Shown here: in pieces, positions 7,902 through 18,107 of the stretch
How positions within the stretch are numbered: position 1 is the stretch's first letter
Layout: every line of letters starts with the position of its first letter
The notes under the pieces: generated by a model
Databases searched by the model: none
What the model was told of the DNA's origin: nothing
What the model saw: the letters and a program-made list of their open reading frames with translations, nothing else
Translations under genes and position numbers: made by a program
Assembly: GCA_001577635.1 (NCBI GenBank)
Contig: LSBP01000005.1
Location: forward strand, 62,001 to 126,000
Direction: 5' to 3'
Source of the DNA: Halomonadaceae bacterium T82-2
GTDB taxonomy: Bacteria > Pseudomonadota > Gammaproteobacteria > Pseudomonadales > Halomonadaceae
DNA length: 64,000 nt

Positions 7902-8906
7902 TTATTTGTCACGATTGCGTTTAATATGTTTCTCAAGCGCTTCCAGGTCTTCTAGGTCTTCTGCATCCGCTTCCAAAGCTTCTGCCTGGCGGCGGTGAGC
8001 ATCAAACTGGCCATAGCGTTCATGGACGATAACCTTGGCTCTTTGGGCACTGATAGTGCCGGCCCCGACCAATATAGGCCGTTCACTAAAGTTCAACAGG
8101 CGGTCAACATTACGGCGCCAGTAATCCAGTGTGAGATCTTTACGTTCCTTGGCACGCAACTCAGCCTGCTCCAAGAAGATCACCACCAGCCGGTTAAGCG
8201 TATCCACCTCATCAGCGGTCAGATAGTTTTTGGCTATTGTCACGTCCTGTTTGCGCACCCGCGCGCCTTGCCAAGAGGTCAGCGCCATGTTGGGCTCTTC
8301 TGGATTGGCACGATTCACGACGATTTCGGCCGCGGTCTGCTCAGTGACGGCATACAGCAGCTTATTCTGCACTTCAGCAAAGAAGCGATGAGCATCACTA
8401 TCATCGGTGTGATAGTCACTGCTCAGGGTGAATAGATCGCGAACCTTCTGATAAAAGCGCTTTTCCGAGGCACGGATATCGCGTATACGTGCCAACAATT
8501 CATCGAAATAATCCCAACCACCCGGCTCTTTCAAACGCTCATCATCCATGACGAAGCCCTTGATCAGGTATTCGCTGAGGTTGGCTGTGGCCCATTGACG
8601 GAATTGCGTTCCTCGCGGCGAGCGCACCCGATACCCCACTGCCAAGATCATCGGCAGGCTATACCAGTTGACTTTATAACGCTTCCCATCAGAGGCAGTT
8701 GTCAAGGATTCCTTGACAACTGCCTCTCGAGATAACTCGCCTTCTTTCAATATGTTACGAACGTGCAAGCTTACATTCTGCTTCGACGTCGCAAACAGTT
8801 CGGCCAGCTCAGCCTGGGTCAGCCATACGCTCCCGTCCTCGGCGTGTAGATGTACCGCACTACGCCCATCATCGGTTCGGTAGAGGATCAGTTCACTGTT
8901 ACCCAT
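7902..8906 (-). CDS. rhuM: RhuM-family protein linked to the restriction-modification genes
   Basis: A 334-residue intact member of the RhuM family. The N-terminus reads ELILYRTDDG, then VWLTQAELAELF with a helix-turn-helix-like SKQNVSLHVRNIL, the hallmark VVKESLTTASDGKRYKV and ILAVGYRVRSPRGTQFRQWA. A middle helical region and an acidic C-terminus follow. RhuM proteins often sit in defence or pathogenicity islands, but their biochemical role is not established; a DNA-binding regulator is plausible. It reads in the same direction as mod with an 82-bp gap. The coding sequence contains a large palindrome (8691-8727). Ribosome site is weak (GGGCGG). Confidence 0.85.
   Translation of the reverse strand: MGNSELILYRTDDGRSAVHLHAEDGSVWLTQAELAELFATSKQNVSLHVRNILKEGELSREAVVKESLTTASDGKRYKVNWYSLPMILAVGYRVRSPRGTQFRQWATANLSEYLIKGFVMDDERLKEPGGWDYFDELLARIRDIRASEKRFYQKVRDLFTLSSDYHTDDSDAHRFFAEVQNKLLYAVTEQTAAEIVVNRANPEEPNMALTSWQGARVRKQDVTIAKNYLTADEVDTLNRLVVIFLEQAELRAKERKDLTLDYWRRNVDRLLNFSERPILVGAGTISAQRAKVIVHERYGQFDAHRRQAEALEADAEDLEDLEALEKHIKRNRDK
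8691..8727. repeat. 37-bp near-perfect palindrome inside rhuM
   Basis: Arms 8691-8708 (AGAGGCAGTTGTCAAGGA) and 8710-8727 are exact reverse complements around the single base 8709. It encodes EAVVKESLTTASD in rhuM, a family hallmark, so protein constraint explains part of the sequence but not 18 paired bases in a row. It is not followed by a T run. Possible roles are a cruciform or hairpin that autoregulates rhuM, or a binding site for a dimeric protein. Confidence 0.9.
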
Positions 8907-8932
8907 GAGCCCGCCCTATTGAGGTAGATACC

Positions 8933-8958
8933 AAAAGCCCGCCTTATTTGGCGGGCTT
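8933..8958 (-). terminator. guaA terminator
   Basis: On the minus strand, AAGCCCGCC, loop AAATAA and GGCGGGCTT form a 9-bp stem followed by TTTT, 24 bp after the guaA stop. It separates guaA from the rhuM-mod-res cluster that follows in the same direction. Confidence 0.9.
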
Positions 8959-8981
8959 GATAGATTAGCAAAGCCTGGCTA

Positions 8982-10556
8982 TCACTCCCACTCGATCGTC
9001 GCTGGCGGCTTGCTGCTCACGTCATAGGTCACGCGCGATACGCCGCTGATTTCATTGATGATCCGGTTCGAGACCTTCTCCAGCAGCTCGTAGGGCAGGT
9101 GCGCCCAGCGGGCGGTCATGAAGTCGATGGTCTCCACGGCGCGCAGGGCGATGACCCATTCGTAGCGGCGGCCGTCGCCGACCACGCCGACCGATTTCAC
9201 CGGCAGGAACACGGCGAAGGCCTGGCTGGTCTTGTGGTACCAGTCGGCGTTGTGCAGTTCCTCGATGAAGATGGCGTCGGCCTCGCGGAGGATGTCGGCG
9301 TATTCCTTCTTCACCTCGCCGAGGATGCGCACGCCCAGGCCCGGCCCCGGGAAGGGGTGGCGGTAGACCATGTCGTAGGGCAGGCCGAGTTCCAGGCCGA
9401 GCTTGCGCACCTCGTCCTTGAACAGTTCACGCAGCGGCTCGACCAGCTTGAGCTTCATGGTCTCGGGCAGGCCGCCGACGTTGTGGTGCGACTTGATGAC
9501 GTGGGCCTTGCCGGTCTTGCTGGCGGCGGATTCGATCACGTCCGGGTAGATGGTGCCCTGGGCGAGGAAGTCCACGCCGTCGATCTTGGCGGCTTCGCGG
9601 TCGAACACGTCGATGAAGGTGTTGCCGATGATCTTGCGCTTGGCTTCGGGGTCGTTTTCGCCTTCGAGCTTGCCAAGGAATTCGTCCTCGGCGTCGACGC
9701 GGATCACCCGCACGCCCATATGGCGGGCGAAGGTTTCCATCACGTGGTCGCCCTCGTCCTTGCGCAGCAGGCCGTTGTCGACGAACACGCAGGTCAGCTG
9801 GTCGCCGATCGCCTTGTGCAGCAGCGCCGCGACCACCGAGGAGTCCACGCCGCCGGAAAGGCCCAGCAGCACGTGGCGGTCGCCGACCTGTTCGCGCACC
9901 CGCTCGGACAGATCCTCGATGATCTGCGCCGGGGTCCACAGCCGCTCGGCCTGGCAGATCTCCAGCACGAAGCGCTCGAGGATGCGTTGACCCTGCAGGG
10001 TATGGGTCACCTCGGGGTGGAACTGCACGCCGTAGAAGCGCTTCTCGGCCCAGGTCATGGCGGCGATCGGGCAGCTCGGCGTGGAGGCGGTGACGCTGAA
10101 CGCCTCGGGCGCCCGGGCGACCTTGTCGCCGTGGCTCATCCACACGTCGAGCAGCGCGCTGCCATCGTGGTCGACATGATCCTTGATGCCGCCGAGCAGG
10201 TCGTCGTCGCCCGCCACCTTGATCTGCGCGTAACCGAACTCGCGCTTGTTGGAGCCCTCGGTGGCGCCGCCCAACTGTTCGGCCATGGTCTGCATGCCGT
10301 AGCAGATGCCCAGCACCGGCAGGCCCAGCTCGAACACGCACTCGGGGGCGCGCGGCGAGCCCAGCTCGGAGACCGACTCCGGCCCCCCGGAGAGGATGAT
10401 GCCGTTGGGGTTGTACTCGCGGATCTCGGCTTCGGTGATGTCGAAGGCGCGAACCTCGGAGTAGACGCCGATCTCGCGCACGCGACGGGCGATCAGCTGA
10501 GTGTACTGGGAGCCGAAGTCGAGGATCAGGATCTTGTGGGCGTGAATGTCGGTCAT
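8982..10556 (-). CDS. guaA: GMP synthase (glutamine-hydrolysing)
   Basis: The 524-residue enzyme converts XMP to GMP using ATP and glutamine. The N-terminal class I glutamine amidotransferase begins [20 protein letters not shown] and carries the nucleophile Cys in [15 protein letters not shown] and the catalytic His in GVQFHPEV. The ATP-pyrophosphatase domain shows the P-loop LSGGVDSSV, and the C-terminus ends in [11 protein letters not shown] as in all GuaA. The ATG at 10556 gives the standard length; a longer upstream extension has no family support. It follows guaB on the same strand after 185 bp containing a large inverted repeat. Confidence 0.97.
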   Translation of the reverse strand: MTDIHAHKILILDFGSQYTQLIARRVREIGVYSEVRAFDITEAEIREYNPNGIILSGGPESVSELGSPRAPECVFELGLPVLGICYGMQTMAEQLGGATEGSNKREFGYAQIKVAGDDDLLGGIKDHVDHDGSALLDVWMSHGDKVARAPEAFSVTASTPSCPIAAMTWAEKRFYGVQFHPEVTHTLQGQRILERFVLEICQAERLWTPAQIIEDLSERVREQVGDRHVLLGLSGGVDSSVVAALLHKAIGDQLTCVFVDNGLLRKDEGDHVMETFARHMGVRVIRVDAEDEFLGKLEGENDPEAKRKIIGNTFIDVFDREAAKIDGVDFLAQGTIYPDVIESAASKTGKAHVIKSHHNVGGLPETMKLKLVEPLRELFKDEVRKLGLELGLPYDMVYRHPFPGPGLGVRILGEVKKEYADILREADAIFIEELHNADWYHKTSQAFAVFLPVKSVGVVGDGRRYEWVIALRAVETIDFMTARWAHLPYELLEKVSNRIINEISGVSRVTYDVSSKPPATIEWE

Positions 10557-10647
10557 GAAAGCATCTCGTTGAAGCGCGGCGAAGCGAGGATGAAAGCGGA
10601 AAGAATGTGCTTGGCACCGGCGACACTGGCTGAGTGCCAGGCTAGGC

Positions 10648-10709
10648 GAAAACGGCCGAGGCAGCGCAGTTGACTTGGGGGGGTCAATGAGCATGCCGAG
10701 GCCGTTTTC
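10648..10709. other. Nested inverted repeat in the guaB-guaA gap
   Basis: Outer arms GAAAACGGCC (10648-10657) and GGCCGTTTTC (10700-10709) enclose an inner TTGAC/GTCAA pair around a G7 run. On the guaBA transcript it would form a long hairpin ending in UUUUCG, reminiscent of a weak terminator or attenuator between guaB and guaA. No purine riboswitch consensus is seen. Confidence 0.45.
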
Positions 10710-10741
10710 AACAACGCATGGCGCCAGTCCAGTGGCGTCGG

Positions 10742-12293
<1,552 letters not shown>

Positions 12294-12467
12294 TGTAGCC
12301 TTGACTTGGCACAGTGCTGTCGCCAGGGGCCGATCCGGGGACAAGTCTGCAAGGGGGCGCTGTGATGCGGCGAAGGTGACATGACGGACACTGCATTCTC
12401 CCGCGGCACGCTGCCCTCCCCCGGAATGCTAGACTGCCCTTCCCGTTTCATCGTCAGCGAGGCCGCC

Positions 12468-13793
12468 ATGCCGGAGACCGCCCCCGAGACCCTGTCGGTC
12501 AGCGAACTCAACCGCCGCGCGCGGATGCTGCTGGAGCGCGGCTTCGGCGAATGCTGGGTGGAGGGCGAGGTCTCGAGCCTGGCGCGGCCGGCCTCGGGGC
12601 ATGTCTACTTCACTCTGAAGGATGACCGCGCCCAGGTGAAGTGCGCGCTGTTCCGCAACCGCGCCCGCTTCACCCCAGCGCTGAACAACGGCGACCGCGT
12701 GCGCCTGCGCGGCAAGGTCTCGCTGTTCGAGCCGCGCGGCGACTACCAGCTCATCGTCGAGGCGGCGCAACCCGCCGGCCAGGGGGATCTGCTCGCCGCC
12801 TTCGAACGCCTCAAGCACCGGCTCGCCGCCGAGGGCGTGTTCGCCAACCAGCGCCCGCTGCCCTGCCCGCCGCGGCATCTGGTGGCGATCACCTCGCCCA
12901 CCGGCGCGGCGATCCGCGACGTGCTGGCGGTGATGGCGGCACGCTGGCCACTGGCACGGATCAGCGTGCTGCCGGTGCCGGTGCAGGGCAAGGCGGCGGC
13001 GCCGGCGATCATCCGCGCCCTGGCCCTGGCCAATGCCGACCCGCGCTTCGATGCCATCCTGGTGACCCGCGGCGGCGGCAGCCTGGAAGACCTGTGGGCG
13101 TTCAACGACGAGCATCTGGCCCGGGCGATCTTTCATTCGCGGCTGCCGGTGATGGCCGCAGTCGGGCATGAAGTCGATGTCACGCTCGCCGACTTCGCCG
13201 CCGACATGCGCGCCCCCACCCCGTCGGCGGCGGCCGAGCAGTTGGTACCGGACCAGCACGATCTGCGCCGGCGGCTGGCCACCCTGGCCCGGCGCCTGGC
13301 TCACGCCCAGCAGCGCCGCCTCGAGGCCGAGGCCCAGCGTCTCGATCATCTTCGCGCGCGACTGCGCCATCCCGGCGAACGACTGGCGGGCCAGCGTCAG
13401 CGCCTCGAGGCGCTCGACACCCGCCTGCAGCGTGCCCTGGCCCGGCGCCTCACCGAGGAGCGCCGGCGACTGGCAATGCTGCACCGCCGGCTGGGCGCGG
13501 CCGACCCATCACGCGACGTGGCCCAGGCACGGCAGCGGCTCGCCACGCTGGAGGCGCGTCTGCATGCCGTGATGCCACGGCAGCTGGAACGCCGCCGCGA
13601 GCAGCTGGCCGCACGGGTGCGCGAACTCCAGGCGGTCAGCCCGCTGGCGGTGCTGGGACGCGGCTATGCGATTCTCGAGAACGCCGAGGGCGAAGTGATC
13701 CGGCGCTCGCAGGACACCCGCCCCGGCGAGCGGCTCAAGGCGCGGCTCGGCGAGGGGCGGCTGAGTGTGGAGGTCAAGCGGCGCTATCGCTGA
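12468..13793 (+). CDS. xseA: Exodeoxyribonuclease VII large subunit
   Basis: The 441-residue protein has the N-terminal OB fold (LSVSELNRRARMLLERGF, then WVEGEVSSLARPASGHVYFTLKD), the catalytic Exo VII core with ITSPTGAAIRDVL and ILVTRGGGSLEDLW, and AVGHEVDVTLAD, followed by a long Arg/Glu/Leu-rich coiled coil (about 270-390) and the conserved C-terminal GRGYAIL. With XseB it degrades single-stranded DNA in both directions. ATG at 12468 follows AGCGAGG and matches the family length. It is divergent from guaB and convergent with glrR (12-bp gap). Confidence 0.95.
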   Translation: MPETAPETLSVSELNRRARMLLERGFGECWVEGEVSSLARPASGHVYFTLKDDRAQVKCALFRNRARFTPALNNGDRVRLRGKVSLFEPRGDYQLIVEAAQPAGQGDLLAAFERLKHRLAAEGVFANQRPLPCPPRHLVAITSPTGAAIRDVLAVMAARWPLARISVLPVPVQGKAAAPAIIRALALANADPRFDAILVTRGGGSLEDLWAFNDEHLARAIFHSRLPVMAAVGHEVDVTLADFAADMRAPTPSAAAEQLVPDQHDLRRRLATLARRLAHAQQRRLEAEAQRLDHLRARLRHPGERLAGQRQRLEALDTRLQRALARRLTEERRRLAMLHRRLGAADPSRDVAQARQRLATLEARLHAVMPRQLERRREQLAARVRELQAVSPLAVLGRGYAILENAEGEVIRRSQDTRPGERLKARLGEGRLSVEVKRRYR

Positions 13794-13804
13794 CGCGCCG
13801 GCGT

Positions 13805-15169
<1,365 letters not shown>

Positions 15170-15239
15170 GTCGTCACTCCTCGGCATTCGCGGCGCCAGC
15201 CCGCCCCGCTATCGTCGCTTTTCGTGGTCGGGACGCGGT

Positions 15240-15764
15240 TCACTGCTGGCGCGAATTGATACTTTCCTCGATCTCGGTCAGGGCATCGAGCTTCTTGGCC
15301 AGCGAGTCCCGCTCCCTGGCCAGGGCCTGACGCTGATGCTCGCTGTCGTCGATCTCCTCGACCAGCGAGCGACGCGCCTCGAGCCCGTTGAGCCACTGGC
15401 GCAGCAGCGGCTGCAGGCGGCTCGGCGCCATGGCCAGGTCGGCCTTGTAGAGCTCGGAGGCCGCCTTCCAGTCGCCCCGGCCACTCCAGGAGAACACCAC
15501 GGCACGCGCCAGGCGGTCCCGGGTCGTGTCGCCGTCGACCTTCTCGAGGGTCTGGCGGCGCCACTCGGGTCCGCCACGCTGGGCGGCCAGGCCGAAGGCG
15601 ACCCAGGCGTCCAGCAGGCAGGCCTGCTCCTCGAGAGTGGGGATGTCGGACAGGCACTGGGCATCATCGCTGGCGAAGGCAGTGGTGCGCTGCGGCAGCC
15701 ACTGACAGCCCGACGCGACAAGCGTGAAGGCCAGCAGGCCGGCCACGAGAACGGGATGCTTCAT
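15240..15764 (-). CDS. qseG: Outer-membrane lipoprotein QseG-like
   Basis: The 174-residue product has a lipoprotein signal with lipobox VASGC (Cys20). The rest is helical, with many leucines and a charged coiled-coil tail (residues about 125-170). In enterobacteria the gene between glrK and glrR encodes QseG, which modulates the GlrK/QseE sensor; sequence conservation is low, so the assignment rests mostly on position, size and lipobox. It starts 4 bp after glrK ends. Confidence 0.65.
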   Translation of the reverse strand: MKHPVLVAGLLAFTLVASGCQWLPQRTTAFASDDAQCLSDIPTLEEQACLLDAWVAFGLAAQRGGPEWRRQTLEKVDGDTTRDRLARAVVFSWSGRGDWKAASELYKADLAMAPSRLQPLLRQWLNGLEARRSLVEEIDDSEHQRQALARERDSLAKKLDALTEIEESINSRQQ

Positions 15765-15768
15765 GTAG

Positions 15769-17304
15769 TCAGTTCCTTGCAGATTCGGCAGCAGCCGTCA
15801 GGGGCGGCGGCAACTCTTCTTTATCGTTATCGGCGAGCGTCTCGGCGCTCCAGGGCAGGGTCAGGCGAAAGCACACGGCCAGCGGGTCAGTGTCGGCAAG
15901 TATCAGCTGGCCGTGCTGCGCCCGGGCGCAGTCCTGAGCCACCGACAGGCCGATGCCTGACCCCTTGAGCGCGCCCTTGCGCCGCGCCCGTCCCTGATAG
16001 AAGGCATCGAACAGCCGCGCCCGATCGTCGTCGGCGATCGGCTCGCCACTGTTGGCCACCTCGAGAATCAGCGATCGCCCCTGGCGAAAGGCGCGCAGCT
16101 CCAGCTCGCCACCATTCTCGCCATAGGCGATGGCATTGGAGACCAGATTATCAAGAATGCGCAGGGTCCGCTCGCGATCGGCGGACCAGTCCAGCGGTTC
16201 CTGGAAGGCACTCACCCGCATACCCTTCTTCTCCAGCGCCAGCTGGTGCTTGGCGAGCACTTCCTTGATCACCGTGGCGACGTCGAAGCGCTCGTTGCTC
16301 GCCCCCTGATTGTGCTGCAGAAGGTTATAGTCGAGCAGCTGCTCGATCAGGGTCTGCAGCTCCTCGCCGCTGGCGTCGATCAGCTCGACGATTTCCCGCT
16401 GGCGTGGCGTCAGCTCGCCGGCGATGTCGTCGCAGAGCAGCCCGGTGCCTTCGCGCACGCTGGCCAGCGGCGTCTTGAGCTCGTGGGACATGTGGCGCAG
16501 GAACTGCTGCTTCTGCGCTTCCAGTTCGTTGAGCCGCTGGGACAGCCAGTCGAGGCGGTCTCCCAGGCGCACCAGCTCGGCCGGCCCCTGGATCAGCTGG
16601 GCGGAGGGCGGCTCGAGGCCACTGCCCAGGCTGAGGATACGCCGCTCCAGCTGGCGGATGGGGCGAATGATCAGCCAGGTGAACAGCAGCATCAGCGCCA
16701 GGCTGGCCGAGACCAGCGCCGCCGTCTGCAGCCACAGGCGCTGCTGGACTTCGTCGGCCTGGTCGCTGATGGCGTCGATGCGCGCGTCGATCTGGAGGTT
16801 GGTGGCCTCGCGGACCGCGTCGGTGCGATCGGCGAAGCTGGCGAACTCGTCGAGACTGTCGCGGACTTCCTGCGGCGTCTTGCCGGGCAGTTCGGCCAGC
16901 GTCTGAATCTGATCCTGCAGGGCGGCGATGTCGGGGTTGTCGGGCAAAAGCCGTCGCTGGGCCTCGAGCAGCCGGGCGTACTCGTCGGCCTTGTCGGCGA
17001 AGATCTCCATCAGGCCGGGCTGTTCCACCACGGCGTACTGGCGGGCGCTGCGCTCCATCTCCACGGCCAGATTGGACAGGGTGCGAGCGCGACGCGTCTG
17101 GTCGACCGCCTCGCGGGCGCTGACATTGGCCAGCTGCGACAGCTCCGACATCCCCTCGCCCGCCTGAAACATCAGCACGGCAATCGGCAGCATCACGACC
17201 ACGAAGGCCAGCAATACCAGCTGTAGCAGGGATCTGGGACGCCAGCGGCGAGAGACCTGAGAGGTCATGGAAACCGTTCTATGCAGAAAGAGGGCTAAAG
17301 TCAT
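15769..17304 (-). CDS. glrK: Sensor histidine kinase GlrK (QseE)
   Basis: 511 residues: a first membrane helix near residues 27-47, a periplasmic helical sensor region, a second membrane helix around 190-210 (ALVSASLALMLLFTWLII), a HAMP-like linker, the dimerisation/phospho-acceptor motif FLRHMSHELKTPLAS and a HATPase domain with NLVSNAIAYG and GSGIGLSVAQ. It phosphorylates GlrR. The ATG at 17304 is preceded by GGAGAG at a good distance; the internal ATG at 17268 (MTSQVSRRW) is an alternative without a clear site. A -10-like TATGCT sits just upstream, downstream of the strong sRNA terminator, so glrK may have its own promoter besides read-through. Confidence 0.9.
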   Translation of the reverse strand: MTLALFLHRTVSMTSQVSRRWRPRSLLQLVLLAFVVVMLPIAVLMFQAGEGMSELSQLANVSAREAVDQTRRARTLSNLAVEMERSARQYAVVEQPGLMEIFADKADEYARLLEAQRRLLPDNPDIAALQDQIQTLAELPGKTPQEVRDSLDEFASFADRTDAVREATNLQIDARIDAISDQADEVQQRLWLQTAALVSASLALMLLFTWLIIRPIRQLERRILSLGSGLEPPSAQLIQGPAELVRLGDRLDWLSQRLNELEAQKQQFLRHMSHELKTPLASVREGTGLLCDDIAGELTPRQREIVELIDASGEELQTLIEQLLDYNLLQHNQGASNERFDVATVIKEVLAKHQLALEKKGMRVSAFQEPLDWSADRERTLRILDNLVSNAIAYGENGGELELRAFRQGRSLILEVANSGEPIADDDRARLFDAFYQGRARRKGALKGSGIGLSVAQDCARAQHGQLILADTDPLAVCFRLTLPWSAETLADNDKEELPPPLTAAAESARN

Positions 17305-17368
17305 TCATTCTCTCCGCACAGCATAACAGACTTGCGCTTCGATAAGCTGGTCCGGGCCTTCGACCTGC

Positions 17369-17396
17369 AAAAAAAGAGGGCCGGCAGAGCCGGCCC
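17369..17396 (-). terminator. Strong terminator upstream of glrK
   Basis: Minus strand: GGGCCGGC, loop TCT, GCCGGCCC, then TC and seven T residues. The 8-bp all-G/C stem plus T7 is one of the most convincing terminators here. It is located upstream of glrK and far from argA, so it must end a separate transcript, the structured RNA described next. Confidence 0.92.
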
Positions 17397-17806
17397 AAGG
17401 TACGCAGGGAACTGAAGGGTCAAGTGAGTCCTCACCAAGGGCCGCCTGGCCGGACCTTCGCGAACACTCCGATCGGACTCCCAAGGAGTCCCGAAACCGT
17501 GAAACCGCTCTTGCGTCTGCCAGGGACAATGGTTCCACAGGGGCGGCGAACCGCCCGGTTTCGTCCGGTGGCGCGTCGCCGGAGCGGCGCGCCGTAATTG
17601 GGTCCCCCGTGACGGGGGAGCGGCTTCCTTGCCGTGGGGCGTCCTTGCCCTCTAGGTACCTATCCTTGCCAAATCGGCGGTACCGTCTCATCGCAACCTA
17701 AGTCACACATCGCGTGGAGCAGACGCTGCTGAGCTGACGGAGATAAGCTCTCGTTGGGCTCAGCCGGGAAGCGAATCGAGCCGTTTGAACCGCTTCCCGT
17801 TGCTCA
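17369..17806 (-). ncRNA. Candidate GlrR/sigma-54-controlled small RNA with GGA-loop hairpins
   Basis: Non-coding region of about 435 nt between a sigma-54 promoter and a strong terminator. Visible minus-strand hairpins: GGGAAGCG/CGCTTCCC (17798-17766); a GGTACC/GGTACC stem enclosing AAGGA (17684-17655); GGGC-AAGGAC-GCCC (17650-17637); CGGC-AAGGAA-GCCG (17634-17621); CCCCCG-TCA-CGGGGG (17618-17604); a GGGCGG-TTCG-CCGCCC hairpin; GGACTCC-TTG-GGAGTCC (17491-17475); GTGA-GGAC-TCAC (17435-17424). Ten GGA trinucleotides occur, three as AAGGA. Position and control match enterobacterial glmY, but the length and sequence do not. GGA in apical loops is the signature of CsrA-binding RNAs (CsrB/RsmZ). 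A frame at 17305-17691 across it has no coding features. The 5' end is inferred from the promoter. Confidence 0.6.
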
Positions 17807-17816
17807 CCCTATAGAT

Positions 17817-17832
17817 AGCGAAGGCCGTGCCA
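17817..17832 (-). promoter_or_regulatory. Sigma-54 (RpoN) promoter of the small RNA
   Basis: Minus strand TGGCACGGCCTTCGCT against consensus TGGCACG-N4-TTGCW: the invariant GG and GC are present with exactly 10 bases between them, and only one core base differs (TTGC to TCGC). The start is predicted near 17806. Confidence 0.72.
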
Positions 17833-17853
17833 CTTTTTTGACAAAGTCAATAA

Positions 17854-17866
17854 AATCAAAAACTTA
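17854..17866 (+). promoter_or_regulatory. IHF binding site
   Basis: AATCAAAAACTTA is a perfect match to WATCAA-N4-TTR, embedded in A/T tracts. It lies between the sigma-54 promoter and the activator boxes, where IHF bends DNA so that an enhancer-bound activator touches the polymerase. Confidence 0.65.
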
Positions 17867-17940
17867 AATTCTGCAAAAAACTGGCACGGCATGATTCGCC
17901 CCAAAAACCGGCCTGTTGGCCCGCCACTGGCATCGAAAAA

Positions 17941-17958
17941 TGTTGCCACTTGGCGACA
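17941..17958 (+). promoter_or_regulatory. GlrR-like activator box 1
   Basis: TGTT-GCCACTTGGC-GACA matches the GlrR motif TGTC-N10-GACA in 7 of 8 positions. It is about 110 bp upstream of the sigma-54 promoter, a normal enhancer distance. Confidence 0.6.
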
Positions 17959-18005
17959 CGATTTCGAGGCCCTTAAAAAATACCAATTAATTCAATAATT
18001 TAGAG

Positions 18006-18023
18006 TGTCGTCTTCTGGCAACA
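18006..18023 (+). promoter_or_regulatory. GlrR-like activator box 2
   Basis: TGTC-GTCTTCTGGC-AACA, again 7 of 8 motif positions, 65 bp from box 1. The spacer shares the TGGC end with box 1. Confidence 0.6.
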
Positions 18024-18036
18024 TTCCAGGAAAGGC

Positions 18037-18054
18037 AGTCACTCTCAGGCGACA
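18037..18054 (+). promoter_or_regulatory. GlrR-like activator box 3
   Basis: AGTC-ACTCTCAGGC-GACA, 7 of 8 motif positions, starting 31 bp after the start of box 2. Three boxes is also the number reported upstream of enterobacterial glmY. The box lies just past the argA stop codon. Confidence 0.55.
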
Positions 18055-18107
18055 CCGGGGCCGTGGCCCCGATCAGAAGCCCCGGCTGACGGGGCCGGCG
18101 AGAGCCG

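Noticed and set aside
17305..17691. Minus-strand frame of 128 codons upstream of glrK
   Set aside because: It crosses the strong terminator and several hairpins, has no ribosome site or domain, and ends only at the glrK start.
17369..17806. Possibility that the structured RNA is RNase P RNA, tmRNA, 4.5S or 6S RNA
   Set aside because: None of the conserved cores I know for these (for example the GAGGAAAGTCC element of RNase P or GGAAGGAAGCAGCC of 4.5S) is present; the sigma-54 promoter would also be unusual for them.
17882..17897. Second sigma-54-like sequence TGGCACGGCATGATTC on the plus strand
   Set aside because: The GG element is present but the essential GC at -12 is missing, and no gene follows on that strand.
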